The position numbers and the translations under genes were made by a program. From NCBI GenBank assembly GCA_022376465.1, contig JACDTU010000009.1, forward strand, positions 868,001 to 932,000: 64,000 bases of DNA. Direction: 5' to 3'. Origin of the DNA: Cubamyces lactineus. Taxonomy: Eukaryota; Basidiomycota; Agaricomycetes; Polyporales; Polyporaceae. The notes beneath the pieces are model-generated. The model saw only the letters and a program-made list of their open reading frames with translations, had not been told where the DNA came from and made no database searches. This document shows positions 12,077 to 22,625 of the stretch, piece after piece. Each line of letters opens with the position of its first letter. The stretch's first letter is position 1.

Positions 12077-13179
12077 ATGGACGCATCAAGTAACGGAAAC
12101 ATCACTATCAGCGTTTCGCATCGTGGAATCATACATCCACTCTCTCTTCTGCCTGATTCAACCCTAGCGTACCTTCAAGCGCGCCTCGAAGAACTTACCT
12201 CGGTCCCTCCATCTAACCAGAAGTTGCTCTACAAAGGCAAGAAAGTGGTGGCCGAAGATGTCAGCATTGCAGAGGCGGGCTTGAAGGACGGCACAAAGGT
12301 TCAGCTAATTGGCCCTACGGCAGAGGAGCTTGGAGGGCTGAAAGCCACTGAGAGCGAACACCAGCGCAAAGAGCGCGTATTACAAGAACGAGCACAACGT
12401 GCTCCTGTGAAGGTACGTCACCAGAGTCCAGTATATCGTTGAGCTCACTCTGACGCGATGATCCAGGTACGCTCTACTGGGCGCGCATCCCCCTCATCCG
12501 ACTCCCAGTATACCTTTCACAAGATCGAGCCTCTTCCACATCTACCCAATCCGGCTGCTGCTCGCGATTTACTGACACGCCTTGCCAACGATCCCGCTAT
12601 CCGGCATGTCATGCGGAAGCATCAGTTCGCCATCGGGCTCCTCACTGAGCTTGCGCCTCACGAGCAGCCACATCTCCTAGGACTGAACGTGAACGCAGGC
12701 CAAGCGATCAAGCTGCGCCTCCGGACCGACCGCTACGACGGGTTCCGGACGTACAAGGAGGTGCGGCGTGTGCTATGCCACGAGCTTACCCACAACGTCT
12801 GGGGAGATCACGACAATAACGTGAGTGTTGCCGACACGCGCACGAAATGTGGCCCGAAGCACTGACAGATTCATGGAATCCACAGTTCAAAGAGCTCAAT
12901 TCGACGCTGAACAAGGAAGTTGCGGAGTTCGAGCGGGCTCAAGCCGCTGGGACGCACCATCTGGCGGGGCCAGGCTTCGAATACCCGCACACTGCGTTGG
13001 AAGCAGAAGCCCAAGAATACGTCCTCGGCGGCGATGCACAAACACTTGGCGGCATGGGCGCGGCCACTGCTAGCGATACTCCGGAAGAGCGGAGACGAAG
13101 GATACTCGACGCAACCATGAGAAGACTACAGAAGGAAGAGGAGGAACTGGAACAACGATGTGGGACGGAAGGACATTGA
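12077..13179 (+). CDS. Ubiquitin-like / WLM-domain metalloprotease
   Basis: Join 12077-12412, 12467-12820, 12886-13179; all junctions are GT-AG and the frame closes at TGA. The N-terminal 90 residues form a ubiquitin-like fold (ISVSHRGIIHPLSLLPDSTL, then KLLYKGKKVVAEDVSIAEAG). The middle exon is a WLM (Wss1p-like metalloprotease) domain with the zinc site HELTHNVWGDHD (HExxHxxxxxH, about 12779-12814) and the preceding RTYKEVRRVLC helix. The C-terminus is acidic and coiled, ending EEELEQRCGTEGH. The UBL-WLM order matches the fission-yeast ubiquitin/metalloprotease fusion proteins, relatives of Wss1, which acts on DNA-protein crosslinks and SUMO conjugates. Whether this protein has the same substrates is inference. 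Confidence 0.9.
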
Positions 13180-13389
13180 AGTGAGACTGAGTTGTTGAAG
13201 CAATTTGGTTCTCATTATACTCATTGCATCTTGATGCATGCAGCATATACGTGGATAGAGCAGCAGGTCTTTACGTCTGTCGGTGTCAATGTATTAACTG
13301 AGTACTAGGATGCAGCCTGAGCCTGGAATCACCGAATCTGCCACGGAACATGTCTGGGTTGTAGATTTTACCACATAAGTAAGAAGCAT
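13180..13389. other. Intergenic between WLM gene and tRNA cluster
   Basis: About 210 bases, AT-richer than the genes on either side; no feature seen. Confidence 0.3.
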
Positions 13390-13461
13390 GGCCGCCTGGC
13401 GAAATGGCATCGCGTCTGACTACGAATCAGGAGATTGCAGGTTCGACCCCTGCGGTGGTCA
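13390..13461 (+). tRNA. tRNA-Arg (ACG)
   Basis: A 72-base intronless cloverleaf. The acceptor stem GGCCGCC pairs with GGTGGTC (two G-U pairs), and the discriminator is A at 13461. The anticodon loop CTACGAA gives anticodon ACG, read as ICG after modification. The T loop is TTCGACC with a GC-rich stem. A T-run (tttttt) begins about 5 bases downstream as the pol III terminator. An identical copy lies inverted at 14016-14087. Confidence 0.95.
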
Positions 13462-13677
13462 TTACATTTTTTCAGCATTTCATTTAGCCCACGCGTCGAC
13501 GCGGACGTGTTCTTTTTGGGTTTGACCTATTTTATGGCGCCCAGGTCATTACACCCTACTTATATCCAATTGGGGGTGGATTCTGGGTAGAGATACACAG
13601 TGCACTTCAAATTTGTGTCAGCAATGCGTCGCGGTTGCCCGGCCCGTCATACTAGCCACAGTAGTCCCCAGTGTATC

Positions 13678-13751
13678 GGGTCGGTGGCGTAGTTGGTTAT
13701 CGCATCTGTCTAACACACAGAAGGTCCTCAGTTCGAACCTGGGCCGACTCA
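13678..13751 (+). tRNA. tRNA-Val (AAC)
   Basis: A 74-base intronless cloverleaf. The acceptor stem GGGTCGG pairs with CCGACTC and the discriminator is A. The anticodon loop CTAACAC places AAC at 13712-13714. The T arm is CTCAG-TTCGAAC-CTGGG. A ttttt terminator follows within 5 bases. Confidence 0.95.
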
Positions 13752-14015
13752 GCTTTTTGCAGATCCGCCATATGCGATTCAGTACATCGAGCTGTTCAGT
13801 GGTATCAGACTGCTTACCTTCTGTAACACAGCAAGCCAGGTGCGCTTTGTAAATAGTACGACGAATTCCATTGGTAATGCGAACGCTTAAAGTGCCCCCT
13901 GAGGTGTACATTCACATAGCCAACGTCGTGTATGCATTATGCCGATGATCCATGATTGTGAGAGCAAAGAGTACAGTAGGTGTAGTATGTCATTCAAGCG
14001 AATGGCAAAAGATAA

Positions 14016-14087
14016 TGACCACCGCAGGGGTCGAACCTGCAATCTCCTGATTCGTAGTCAGACGCGATGCCATTTCGCCAGGCGGCC
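14016..14087 (-). tRNA. tRNA-Arg (ACG), second copy
   Basis: By inspection the same 72-base sequence as the tRNA-Arg at 13390-13461, on the opposite strand. The flanks differ, so the repeat is confined to the gene. A TTTT terminator follows on the minus strand. Confidence 0.95.
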
Positions 14088-15090
14088 GTTATGTAACTAT
14101 GCAACAACAAGTATCTGTCAGGGCGATGTCCATATCCACGAACAAAAGTGGATCTTGTTAGCGATTGCAAGAGCTGCCCAAGCTTCTTCCCCGTCCTCTC
14201 ACTGCGTCCGAGCCCCTCTCCCTCAATAAAGTGCACTGGTCGCCTGAATACAGGATGCCATTTTTCGCCGTACTGTATACACGCATGCGCTGTCGAACAA
14301 CAAAGACATGTATATGTCATGATGGAACGATTACCCTGAACAGACTCATTCTGCGACGACACAACTTGAAGGTGTTCACGACGTCATATACATGGTCTGT
14401 GCTCTGCTTATTTGAAAGTTGTCCAATTATACGAAATGGGGCACGCAACGGATTGACCAACTACGTTCCGAGCCGTCGCTGTGCAATGTTTTCCGCAGCT
14501 ACGGAACGGAGCGAGGGAATGCTGTGCCTTGGGGCCCCGGGCTTCCTCTCAAGCCCTACTTACCAGCCATGTTCTGAGGCCAGCTCCACCATACGGGCCC
14601 GAATGTTTTTACCGTCAGTCTGGAGTCACCAGCCCACGGTTTCGACCCATATCCTGCCTTTCCGACTCCCCAAAGTTGAACTACGGAGGCACATGCTAGC
14701 AGAGGTGCGAGGCCCACATCCAACTTTAGAACATCCTTGCATGTAATGTTCACTATGAACTGACCTAGGAAAACATCTGCTGCTGGGACGCGCATCAAAG
14801 TGCGTCCTAGTATCAGCCTTGATTCCCATTTTCACGACATGCATGCCTGTCGGCGCGACGATGAACATTGTGAGACAATTCTTCTGCATGAGCAGAGACG
14901 ATCTACAGGAACCCCGGCCATCGCCCCGCTCTTAGAATGGAGCTCGCCATGGTAGAACCCGTGTTTGCATAGTCCATGACGACATGGTGTCTTTCGCTAT
15001 GTTGCATCATCGGATCTCCTCCAATATTTATAGGACTGGAGGAGGCATACGCGACAGAACGAAGCAGCCTCTTGCACTTCGTACCGGTCG
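14088..15090. other. Intergenic, tRNA-Arg to secreted repeat protein
   Basis: About 1 kb without a supported gene. Long frames here show no domain and are crossed by frames on both strands. A TATA-like element (tatttata, 15025-15032) lies about 145 bases before the ATG of the next gene. After it, a likely 5'-UTR intron spans 15091-15147 (GTGAGT...TTCGCAG). Confidence 0.45.
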
Positions 15091-15176
15091 GTGAGTCGTC
15101 TCGTGCTTGTGGTTCTGTGACATGGGGCTCACTGTTCGTTTTCGCAGCATCCCTTCTCTTACGAACCGCCTACACC

Positions 15177-16388
15177 ATGCAGCTTTCAATCTTCGTCGTG
15201 GTCGCGGTTGCGATCGCTGTCACGGCCGCACCTGTCGAGCCGCCGCGCCATCCTCACCACCACTACAATCACAACCACACCGTATCCATTCCCTTTCCCA
15301 GCTTCCCTCCTCACGTCCCTACCCAGGCCCCCGGCCCTGTTGGCTCTCAGTCTGCGTCTGCCAACAGGTTCGGCTTCGTCAACGGTATATCATTCCCGTC
15401 GGGCTTCCCTTTCGGCGGCGACAGCTCTCGCTTCCCTCCGTTCCCTTCCGACTTCCCCCCTCCACCATTCGGCGGGCCTTCGGTGGCACCTACGACTACT
15501 AGCGATGTCATGAGCTCTTCGACTACTGACATCTCTGCGACGTCCACTGATGTCTCTGCGACGCCCACCGACGTCTCGGTCACGTCTACCAACACCTTTA
15601 CTACTCCCACTGACATCTCTACGACGAGCGATATCTCCGCTACCCCTACCGATTCGTCTACTACGGCAACCGATACCTCCGCAACATCTACCGACATACC
15701 CACCACCACTACCGATGTCCCGACGGAGACCACCGCAATCCCTGCTGAGACCACGGACATTCCTCCTGCTGTCTCTACCGACACCGGCACTCCCACCGAC
15801 ACCAGCACTCCCACCGACACCAGCATTCCTACCGACACTGCTACTCCTACCGACACTGCTGTCCCCACGGACACAGTTGTCCCCACAGACACTACTCTCC
15901 CCACTGATACTGCTGTTCCCACTGACACCAGCGTCCCAACCGACACCGCTGCTCCTACCGACACCACTACCCCTACTGACACCGCTGTTCCTACCGATAC
16001 GGCCGTGCCTACCGACACTGGTGTCCCCACCGACACGACGAGCCTCCCTACTGAAACTGGCGTGGTGCCAACCCCCACTGAGACCGACACTGGCGTCTCA
16101 TCCACTGAGCTCCCTACGCCCACCGACACTATTCTGCCCATCACCAACATCCCGACATCTACCGACCTTTCGTTCACGGACATCCTTACACCCACGAGTA
16201 TCCCGACGACCATCGAAGTCCCCACCGACGTTCCCACTGACACTGGCGCGACTGACGTGCTGTCGACGACGACGGAGATTCCGACCACCACTAGCGACTC
16301 GTCTACGGAGGTGCAGACCCCCACCGACATTCCGTTCCCTACCGAGGCTACGGTCTTCCCTGGCGGAACGCGGACGGTCACTATCTGA
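15177..16388 (+). CDS. Secreted Thr/Pro/Asp-rich repeat protein
   Basis: About 403 residues, intronless from the ATG at 15177 to TGA 16386-16388. The first 18 residues (MQLSIFVVVAVAIAVTAA) form a clear signal peptide. A His/Asn-rich stretch (HPHHHYNHNH) and a Phe/Pro-rich stretch follow, and the rest is a Thr/Ser/Pro/Asp array dominated by the hexapeptide PTDTxx. The composition suggests heavy O-mannosylation, as in fungal cell-wall or extracellular stalk proteins. It ends GGTRTVTI without a hydrophobic tail, so I see no GPI signal and expect secretion or covalent wall association. The frame is open upstream of this ATG, but a likely 5'-UTR intron at 15091-15147 and the signal peptide support this start. 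No enzyme domain was found. Confidence 0.8.
   Translation: MQLSIFVVVAVAIAVTAAPVEPPRHPHHHYNHNHTVSIPFPSFPPHVPTQAPGPVGSQSASANRFGFVNGISFPSGFPFGGDSSRFPPFPSDFPPPPFGGPSVAPTTTSDVMSSSTTDISATSTDVSATPTDVSVTSTNTFTTPTDISTTSDISATPTDSSTTATDTSATSTDIPTTTTDVPTETTAIPAETTDIPPAVSTDTGTPTDTSTPTDTSIPTDTATPTDTAVPTDTVVPTDTTLPTDTAVPTDTSVPTDTAAPTDTTTPTDTAVPTDTAVPTDTGVPTDTTSLPTETGVVPTPTETDTGVSSTELPTPTDTILPITNIPTSTDLSFTDILTPTSIPTTIEVPTDVPTDTGATDVLSTTTEIPTTTSDSSTEVQTPTDIPFPTEATVFPGGTRTVTI
15777..16041 (+). repeat. 18-bp coding minisatellite (PTDTxx array)
   Basis: About fourteen tandem copies of an 18-base unit encoding P-T-D-T plus two variable residues (ST, SI, AT, AV, VV, TL, SV, AA, TT, GV). The third codon positions differ between units, so the array is old enough to have diverged or is kept by protein-level selection. 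Confidence 0.85.
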
Positions 16389-16765
16389 AAGGTACGTCTT
16401 CAGATAACTCCAATACCAGTAGCTGCAACCTTGTTAATATCATATCGTCCAGAAAGCATCGTGAAGATGACATAGATTCCTTTCTATCTCTGATGCGCCT
16501 ATCGTCTCTATGTTGTATCCATGGTGTCCGTGACTTCCTCACTCTCTCTTCTCTCGTCTCTGTATAGCGTGGACGCTGCGAGAGCGTACATGCTGAATAG
16601 ATTTCCTGTCTCCTATTTGTATTGTATCCATACGTATCCAAATTTTTTGTCCTATCCTCTAGTCTCTCGGTAGTTCGAGTCTGCAGGCCTGACTGTATCA
16701 AACCTTGCGCTGATACGGGAAGCGTGGCGGCTGGCCGGGAAAGTGCTCAGAATCTCCACTTCCAC

Positions 16766-16848
16766 GGCCCAATGGTCTAGTCGTATGATTCGCGCTTCGG
16801 GCTTTCCGAGGTTGCGCGAGGTCCCGGGTTCAATTCCCGGTTGGGCCC
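16766..16848 (+). tRNA. tRNA-Pro (CGG) with 11-base intron
   Basis: The acceptor stem GGCCCAA pairs with TTGGGCC and the discriminator is C. The anticodon CGG lies at 16798-16800. An 11-base intron (CTTTCCGAGGT, 16802-16812) sits one base 3' of the anticodon, the canonical position. The 72 exon bases match the tRNA-Pro gene at 31088-31169, but that intron is unrelated. Confidence 0.93.
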
Positions 16849-17077
16849 TTGTTTTAGTTTTTGCGAGCCAACACGAGGTGAATCGCATCCTAGAACTTAG
16901 GAATGTCGTGGGAATGGGGTGTAGAGGTGTTGAAGAGGGCTGAAGTCGGATAGCGCTTGTGGCCGAAGTCGATCATCTGTAAATGCAAGCAGATGGTAGC
17001 GCGTTCCGGCTGCAATGGGCCTGCACAATGAATATAATACACGCGCAACACAGGACAGTAGATACGGTACAGTGCGA
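16849..17077. other. Short convergent spacer
   Basis: About 230 bases between a tRNA-Pro gene on plus and the 3' end of the TFIIIC subunit gene on minus. It contains T-runs usable as a pol III terminator just after the tRNA; nothing else seen. Confidence 0.4.
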
Positions 17078-20000
17078 TCAGAGGGATAGCCATCGGCGGT
17101 ACAGAGCCTGCACCAGCGGAGCGGCACCAGTACTAACATAGATGAGCGATAAGTTATATGCGGCTTCGCGTGCCAAACCATAGCCCTGTCAAGACACGTG
17201 AGCCTACCGTTAGCTGAAAGTTACAGGCGAACAAACCTCCTCGTTGGAGTTCGTTCTAGCTTCCGCGGCGTCTAATACCTTCTGGTAGTGGCGAACGGCA
17301 AGCGAGTGAAGGCCTGTGGACACAAATGTGAGACCGAATCGCTTAGACGGAAAGGCATCACGGACCGAGTTGCTGGAAGACTCGTCCAAAGTTGTACTCC
17401 ACCTCGTCCAGTCCTTGAGCGGTGTCTCCCCTCAGGTTGCGATAGTGTGTGAGGAACGCCATGGCCTGTCGTCATGTAAATACCAGCGATCTTATGTTTA
17501 CTCTGAGCACCTACCTGTGTGATGAGATGGTGTCGGTTATCGGACTGTCTCTGCATCGCTCGCCCTATAGACGCAATCGCGAGACAGAGGCAGACGAGCG
17601 GATCATCGGGAGCATAGTCGTAGGCCTGTAACAAATAGACTGCTCTCGAAGTGAGTTCTAAACATCACAGTATGGTATGGCATACAGCACGCACAGAGGG
17701 CACTCTGGTAGCTCTTCGCAGCCAGGAGGATTTGCCCGTATACCGCAACATTCAGCGGGTTAGGTTTCGTAGGCAACTTCGCTTTTTCGAGTTCAGTGAT
17801 GGCCGGAGCCTCGACCTCATCCTCGTCATCCTGCACGTCGTCGGGATCTCCCTTTCCGGATGTACCGACAAGGCCGTATCGCCGTTGTGCTGTGTTGTAG
17901 CGCAGAGATTCGGGATCTCGTACGGCCGCATCAGCTAGTCGCGTTTCCCGAAGCAAGTGTTTTGAAAGAGTGGACACAAGGAAAGCGTCTGTAGCATGGA
18001 GCCCGCTTCCGAGTGACGAGAGGAGGATCCGTATGGGCTCGTTGTTAAATTGATGACCGTTGATCAACTTGCGTGCTTGTTCGACGACGGTTTGGAACTG
18101 GTCTGCATGAATGGCACATGCTGCCTACAGCGTCAGGGTCGATGATGTTGTAGCATTGAAATCGGACACGGACTAATGAGAGCGAGGCGGATGGAGTCTT
18201 GAGAGGAGCGCGACTGGTATGCGTTGGAATACAGCAGGTGCCGTAAGACTTCATTCCCGAGATCGTATTGCCCGCGCCTAGTCAGTAGGAAGGCGTACTG
18301 TAGCGTAACACGTCAGTCTGAGCCCTACCGACGATGACGTTTAGCCGACTCAACATGCATGAACAATCGCAGCCAGTTCTCGAAAGAGATGGTACGGAAA
18401 GTATTGACATTATCAGACTTGGTCCCTTTACGAGCCAAGGTATCGCGGCCTAGCAGAAGTGGATTATTACTTTCCGAATTAAACATTAGAGTAGAGACTT
18501 ACCAAGCTCAAGTTGGAGCCGTGACGCCATATTGTCTTCGCTTGCCTCTGTGGTCTGCTTACGCGCACTCCTCGGGAACATGCCACGGAAACCTCGATGC
18601 TGACAGTGGAGACAATCAGTAGAATGCCGCCAGGATAGCCTCGCATGACTGACTCTACTAGTCAAGAACAACGCCCGAGTCTCCCTGAAAGACTCGACGA
18701 GCTTCTCCGCCTCGACAAGCCACTCTCGGGTCGCCGCCTCCTCATTCGCGAGCATCTGCGGCCAGAGCTCCTGCACACGGTGCCACGACTGCACCGCTTC
18801 CCTCTCCTTCTGAGCCTCCAGCTCGCGCAGCTGGACGATAGTGAGCCTGTTCGGGTTGGCCTTTGCGGGAGTGCCCTTGGCCTTGGCTCCGCGCACCTTG
18901 CCTTCTTCGAACAGGGAAGCCGAACCTGTCTCGCCGGCGCCACCTTCTGTTGTCCCTTCGCGGTGTGCCGCACGGCGCTTGCGAGATTCGATCACTGTCC
19001 AAGTGGTTCAGCTCTTTGCTGCGATAGGTAGGCGTGCAGTCATAGCTGGCTACCTTGCATCACCAGGTCAAGCGCTTTCCGTGGCTCATTTAAGATCTCG
19101 TAGATTTCTGCGAGCTTCATCTTTGCTTCGTTGTGGCCGGGATCCGCCTGTATGACTGGTGCAAGGGTGAGACGAGGTAGTAGATAGATTGATTGTGATC
19201 GCACCATGCTCGTATACTTCTGCAGCTTCTTTCAAGTCGCCAATCATGCGACGACATGAAGCGGCCTGGAGTAGCACGTACATGCTGCTGGTCTAGACGT
19301 AATTTTGTAACAAGCATCAGTACCTGTGTATGGAGTATCATGGACCAGGCTTACACCAGCATCACCACCGAGCATTTCGTAGATGTGACCAGCCTCCGCA
19401 TACAACTCCCTCTCAAAGTAGGCGTCTGCTATCTCCGAGAAGAGGGGTGCATATTCTGCGGCGTCTTGGGCCAAGATGATCTTCGCATGCATCTGTACAT
19501 CCGGATCAGTACGATCACTCATCGCACGTAGAAAGGACATCCGACCTTGCCCTCCTCGATATCGCCGCTCTTGATGCGCGCAATGGCGAGTCGATGGCGA
19601 GCGTTGACATCGAGAGGATACATGCCCGGTTGCATCTCCCCCTCACTGCTGCGCTGAACATTGCTTTCAGGTACATCCCACTCACGGTCGTCCTCGCAAG
19701 CATCCCAGAATTTCTGGGCTGCTCGTCCTTGGAGCCACCTGCACCCCTTGCGAATGGTGTTGACGGCCTTGCCGTATTCACTCAAAGTGTTGTAGAGGTC
19801 AGCGAGCACAAGGAGATGCATGAGACCGAATCCGCCGCCAGGGACTTCCTCTCCGGTTTCAGGATCGAGTCCGCGCCCCGAGGGATAGGCTGAGTGATAG
19901 TGGTCGAACGCGCCCTGGAACAGCTCAGCGCATAGAGCGAGGTCCGAGAGCTCGATGAGGATCGGCCTGAGCTCATCTAGTACGGGCAAGTGATGGGGAA

Positions 20001-21036
20001 GCCGCTTGAGCATTGCGAGCATGGTGGATCTAGCCTGCGCGCTTCATACAGTCAGATACTGTCAATAGTGCCGAGATGCCTGCGCTTACAGTCTTGAGGT
20101 CACCGATCTCTTTCGCTAGCGAAGCACGATCCCACAGTGCGTTGACGTTTGTGGGGTCCAAATGGTATATCTTCCCGTAACAGTACAGCGCCTGCTGGTT
20201 GTACCCTTGCGCTCTACGGCTGCGTTCCATATCACGCAACCGTGGGGTATATGATTAGACGTACCTGGATTGCTGAGCAAGCTCACCCCATTCGTCGGCA
20301 TCGTGGTTCAAATGGGCCGCCATGATCCTCAACTGAAGTGCCTTGCCGCGCTCACCCATGTCATCATAGCATTGCGCGAGCACACTCCACGCCGGGGCAG
20401 CGCGGGGCTCGATGCGAATGACTTCTTGCATAATTCGAATGGTCTCCGGGATGTTTGCGTCGACATATGCTTGGTTTCCCTCTCCAATGAGTGCCCGAAC
20501 TTGCTGAGAAAGGACAGGGCCACGCCGCCTTCCACGCTATGCACCTTGAATTCGGGCCAACAGTGGTATGCATACGGGTTCATAGAGCGTACCTTCTTGT
20601 TCTTGCTCCGCCCTACTCCTGAGGCCGCGCGTAAGTCATCCTTGAACTCAGCCTCTCGCTCCTCCAAGTTCATATCCCACATTTGGTTCAGCATTCCTGA
20701 ACTTGTGCCATCGCCTGCCTCTCGAATGTTCTGTATTAGACGATCAAAATCGCCCTCAATTGCGGCTTCTACCCGTTCTTCTTCTGCATCCGCATCTTGC
20801 ACTTGAGACCCGGTGGCGTGTAAATGGGCAGTTTCACCTGGTAGTCTGCTTGGGCCGGCGATGCGATCGTCTCCAGAAACGCTCTCTGAGGAACCTGAGT
20901 CCGACGTGGACTCATAGTCAGATGATCCTTCAGCGTCTTCGTCTAGTAAAGCTTGATAAAACATGCACCAAGCAGGACAGGAGGGATGAGACTCACCGGA
21001 GGAAATCCATGGGTCATTTGCGAGGTCCGAATCCAT
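17078..21036 (-). CDS. TFC4: TFIIIC TPR subunit (Tfc4/Sfc4, tau131 homologue)
   Basis: Large TPR-repeat subunit of the pol III assembly factor TFIIIC, which bridges A-box DNA to TFIIIB. The start ATG at 21036 (MDSDLANDPWISS) is followed by an acidic Ser/Asp/Glu-rich N-terminus and RSKNKKVR. TPR-like helices then follow, including YVDANIPETIRIMQEVIRIE, ALQLRIMAAHLN and the hallmark stretch YNQQALYCYGKIYHLDPTNV, with ALWDRASLAKEIGDLKTA. A second TPR array includes IADAYFERELYAEAGHIYEM and ASCRRMIGDLKEAAEVYE. The C-terminus is GYGLAREAAYNLSLIYVSTG and ends with RRWLSL and TGA at 17078-17080, a conserved end for this family. At least ten short introns are implied, and I did not fix all of them. 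It lies 230 bases from a tRNA-Pro gene, itself a TFIIIC target. Confidence 0.88.
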
Positions 21037-22625
21037 GGTAAACAGTGTCTCCGTGGTTGTAGAGCTGACACTTGGCTACCAAATATTCTGCTCAGGACAG
21101 CATAGCCTGAAGATGCGGCCGCGGAACCGAAGTAGAAAACAAAGCTGCAGGACTACTCAGTGTAAGTCTTCGGGTTGAGGACGCTGTGGACGTTACTCGC
21201 GGAGAAGCATGGCGCAGGCTCGGAATTTGCCGAGATGGAGCGTCAGGCGCTAAGCGACGTCCAGGAAAGATAGGACAGACAGGAAAGACAGGAAAGTGAG
21301 GTCTGGCAGCTGGCGTCTGCTCATTCAACGTCCTCCACGTCTTCATCGGTATCTACAACTCTGCGGCATAACTTGCTCAAACGAGGCTACTCAATTTATG
21401 GCCTGAACGAATACTGGTGGAATGCTGGTCGTATCCTTCCACCATCGGGCTGGCGGATTGCAATCTATGGTTCCGGTGACCGTGCCTTGCACAAGGCAAA
21501 CCCTTACAGACTCCGTCGGTGATATCAACATGTGAGAACTACCTAGCAAGGGTTCTGGGGCCCTGGGTTTGCGGCTAGGGCGACTCGGCGGAACTGGTGA
21601 TAGTTCCGGTCACGCCCAGAGTACACGGACTTTCAGGCGTCCCGCCCTACGTATACCAAGATACAGAACATGGTAGCCCACAGTCTTTTCGAAGCGGCGG
21701 TACTTGATCCTGAGTTCGCTTCATACATGCCGCACATAACTGATCAGGCTGAGGTCAGGTCGCAATTCTAGGCCGTGTGTCCACTATCATAACGTTGCAT
21801 GTGGCATCGACGGTGACCTGCCGTTGATTGCCCTGCCGCGTGTCTTACACCCTGGGATGCGCGGTGACGGGCCCTTTGTTCATGACATGATAGCCGCATC
21901 GATGCTGGGAAGAGCGACGGGCGAACACTCCCATGGACCCACATTCGCGTAGGAGAGTCCGGTGCGCAGCCCCGTTCCATCATGGCCTGTGACTCGTACC
22001 AATTGTCTCCCCTCCGTGAAGAGGATTCCACAGACATCTCTTGAGGCCTTGAGGCGTGATGGCGGAACTTTTGTACAGGTCCCGGAGGCCTTGCGGCGTG
22101 TACCCTCACTCACGAATCGAACTACCAGCTTACCGAAGGTCACCGGTTCACCAGGCCTTGTATACCGACGTTGTCCCCTACCTTGTCTGAGTCACCATAG
22201 GGCATGGACCCGTTCCTGCTGCACTGGTATCGCCTACCAGAATTCCGATGGATTGCACTATACCTGGACGGCTGGCCGCTCAGATCGGTGGCAACGATTC
22301 GAGAGCCATAGATGAACAGTCAGCGTACGTTCACCATGTCCACATTACAAGCACAAGGACTACAAACGAGAGCAGTGCAAGGGGTGACGGCGCAAAGCGG
22401 TGAAATTGTAGGCGGTAGAAATATGTCAACACGAGTATTGGTACCGACGACGCTGGGGACGAGCACAATGAGACAACTGATGGGCTCGCAAATTGACACG
22501 CTGCTCAATCATAGCATCGTGTTGTAGATAAACTGCGTAGTCCTAGGCCCTGTCGGCTTGATGTGCGGACGCAGTTGACGTTGTTACGGAGATCGAGTCA
22601 GAGCTGCAAACTATTGTGCTCGACC
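21037..22625. other. Unassigned 1.6-kb region
   Basis: Between the TFIIIC gene start and the kinase gene stop. It carries a promoter for the TFIIIC gene at the left end. The rest (about 21350-22550) has no frame with recognisable domains, no terminal repeats and no tRNA. The short plus-strand frame at 22312-22527 has no support. Confidence 0.4.

Noticed and set aside
11524..12132. 202-codon minus-strand frame before the WLM gene
   Set aside because: No domain, overlaps the WLM start and probable promoter.
15347..16381. 344-codon minus-strand frame opposite the PTDT protein
   Set aside because: Val/Gly/Ser repeat that is simply the complement of the 18-base minisatellite; the plus strand has the signal peptide.
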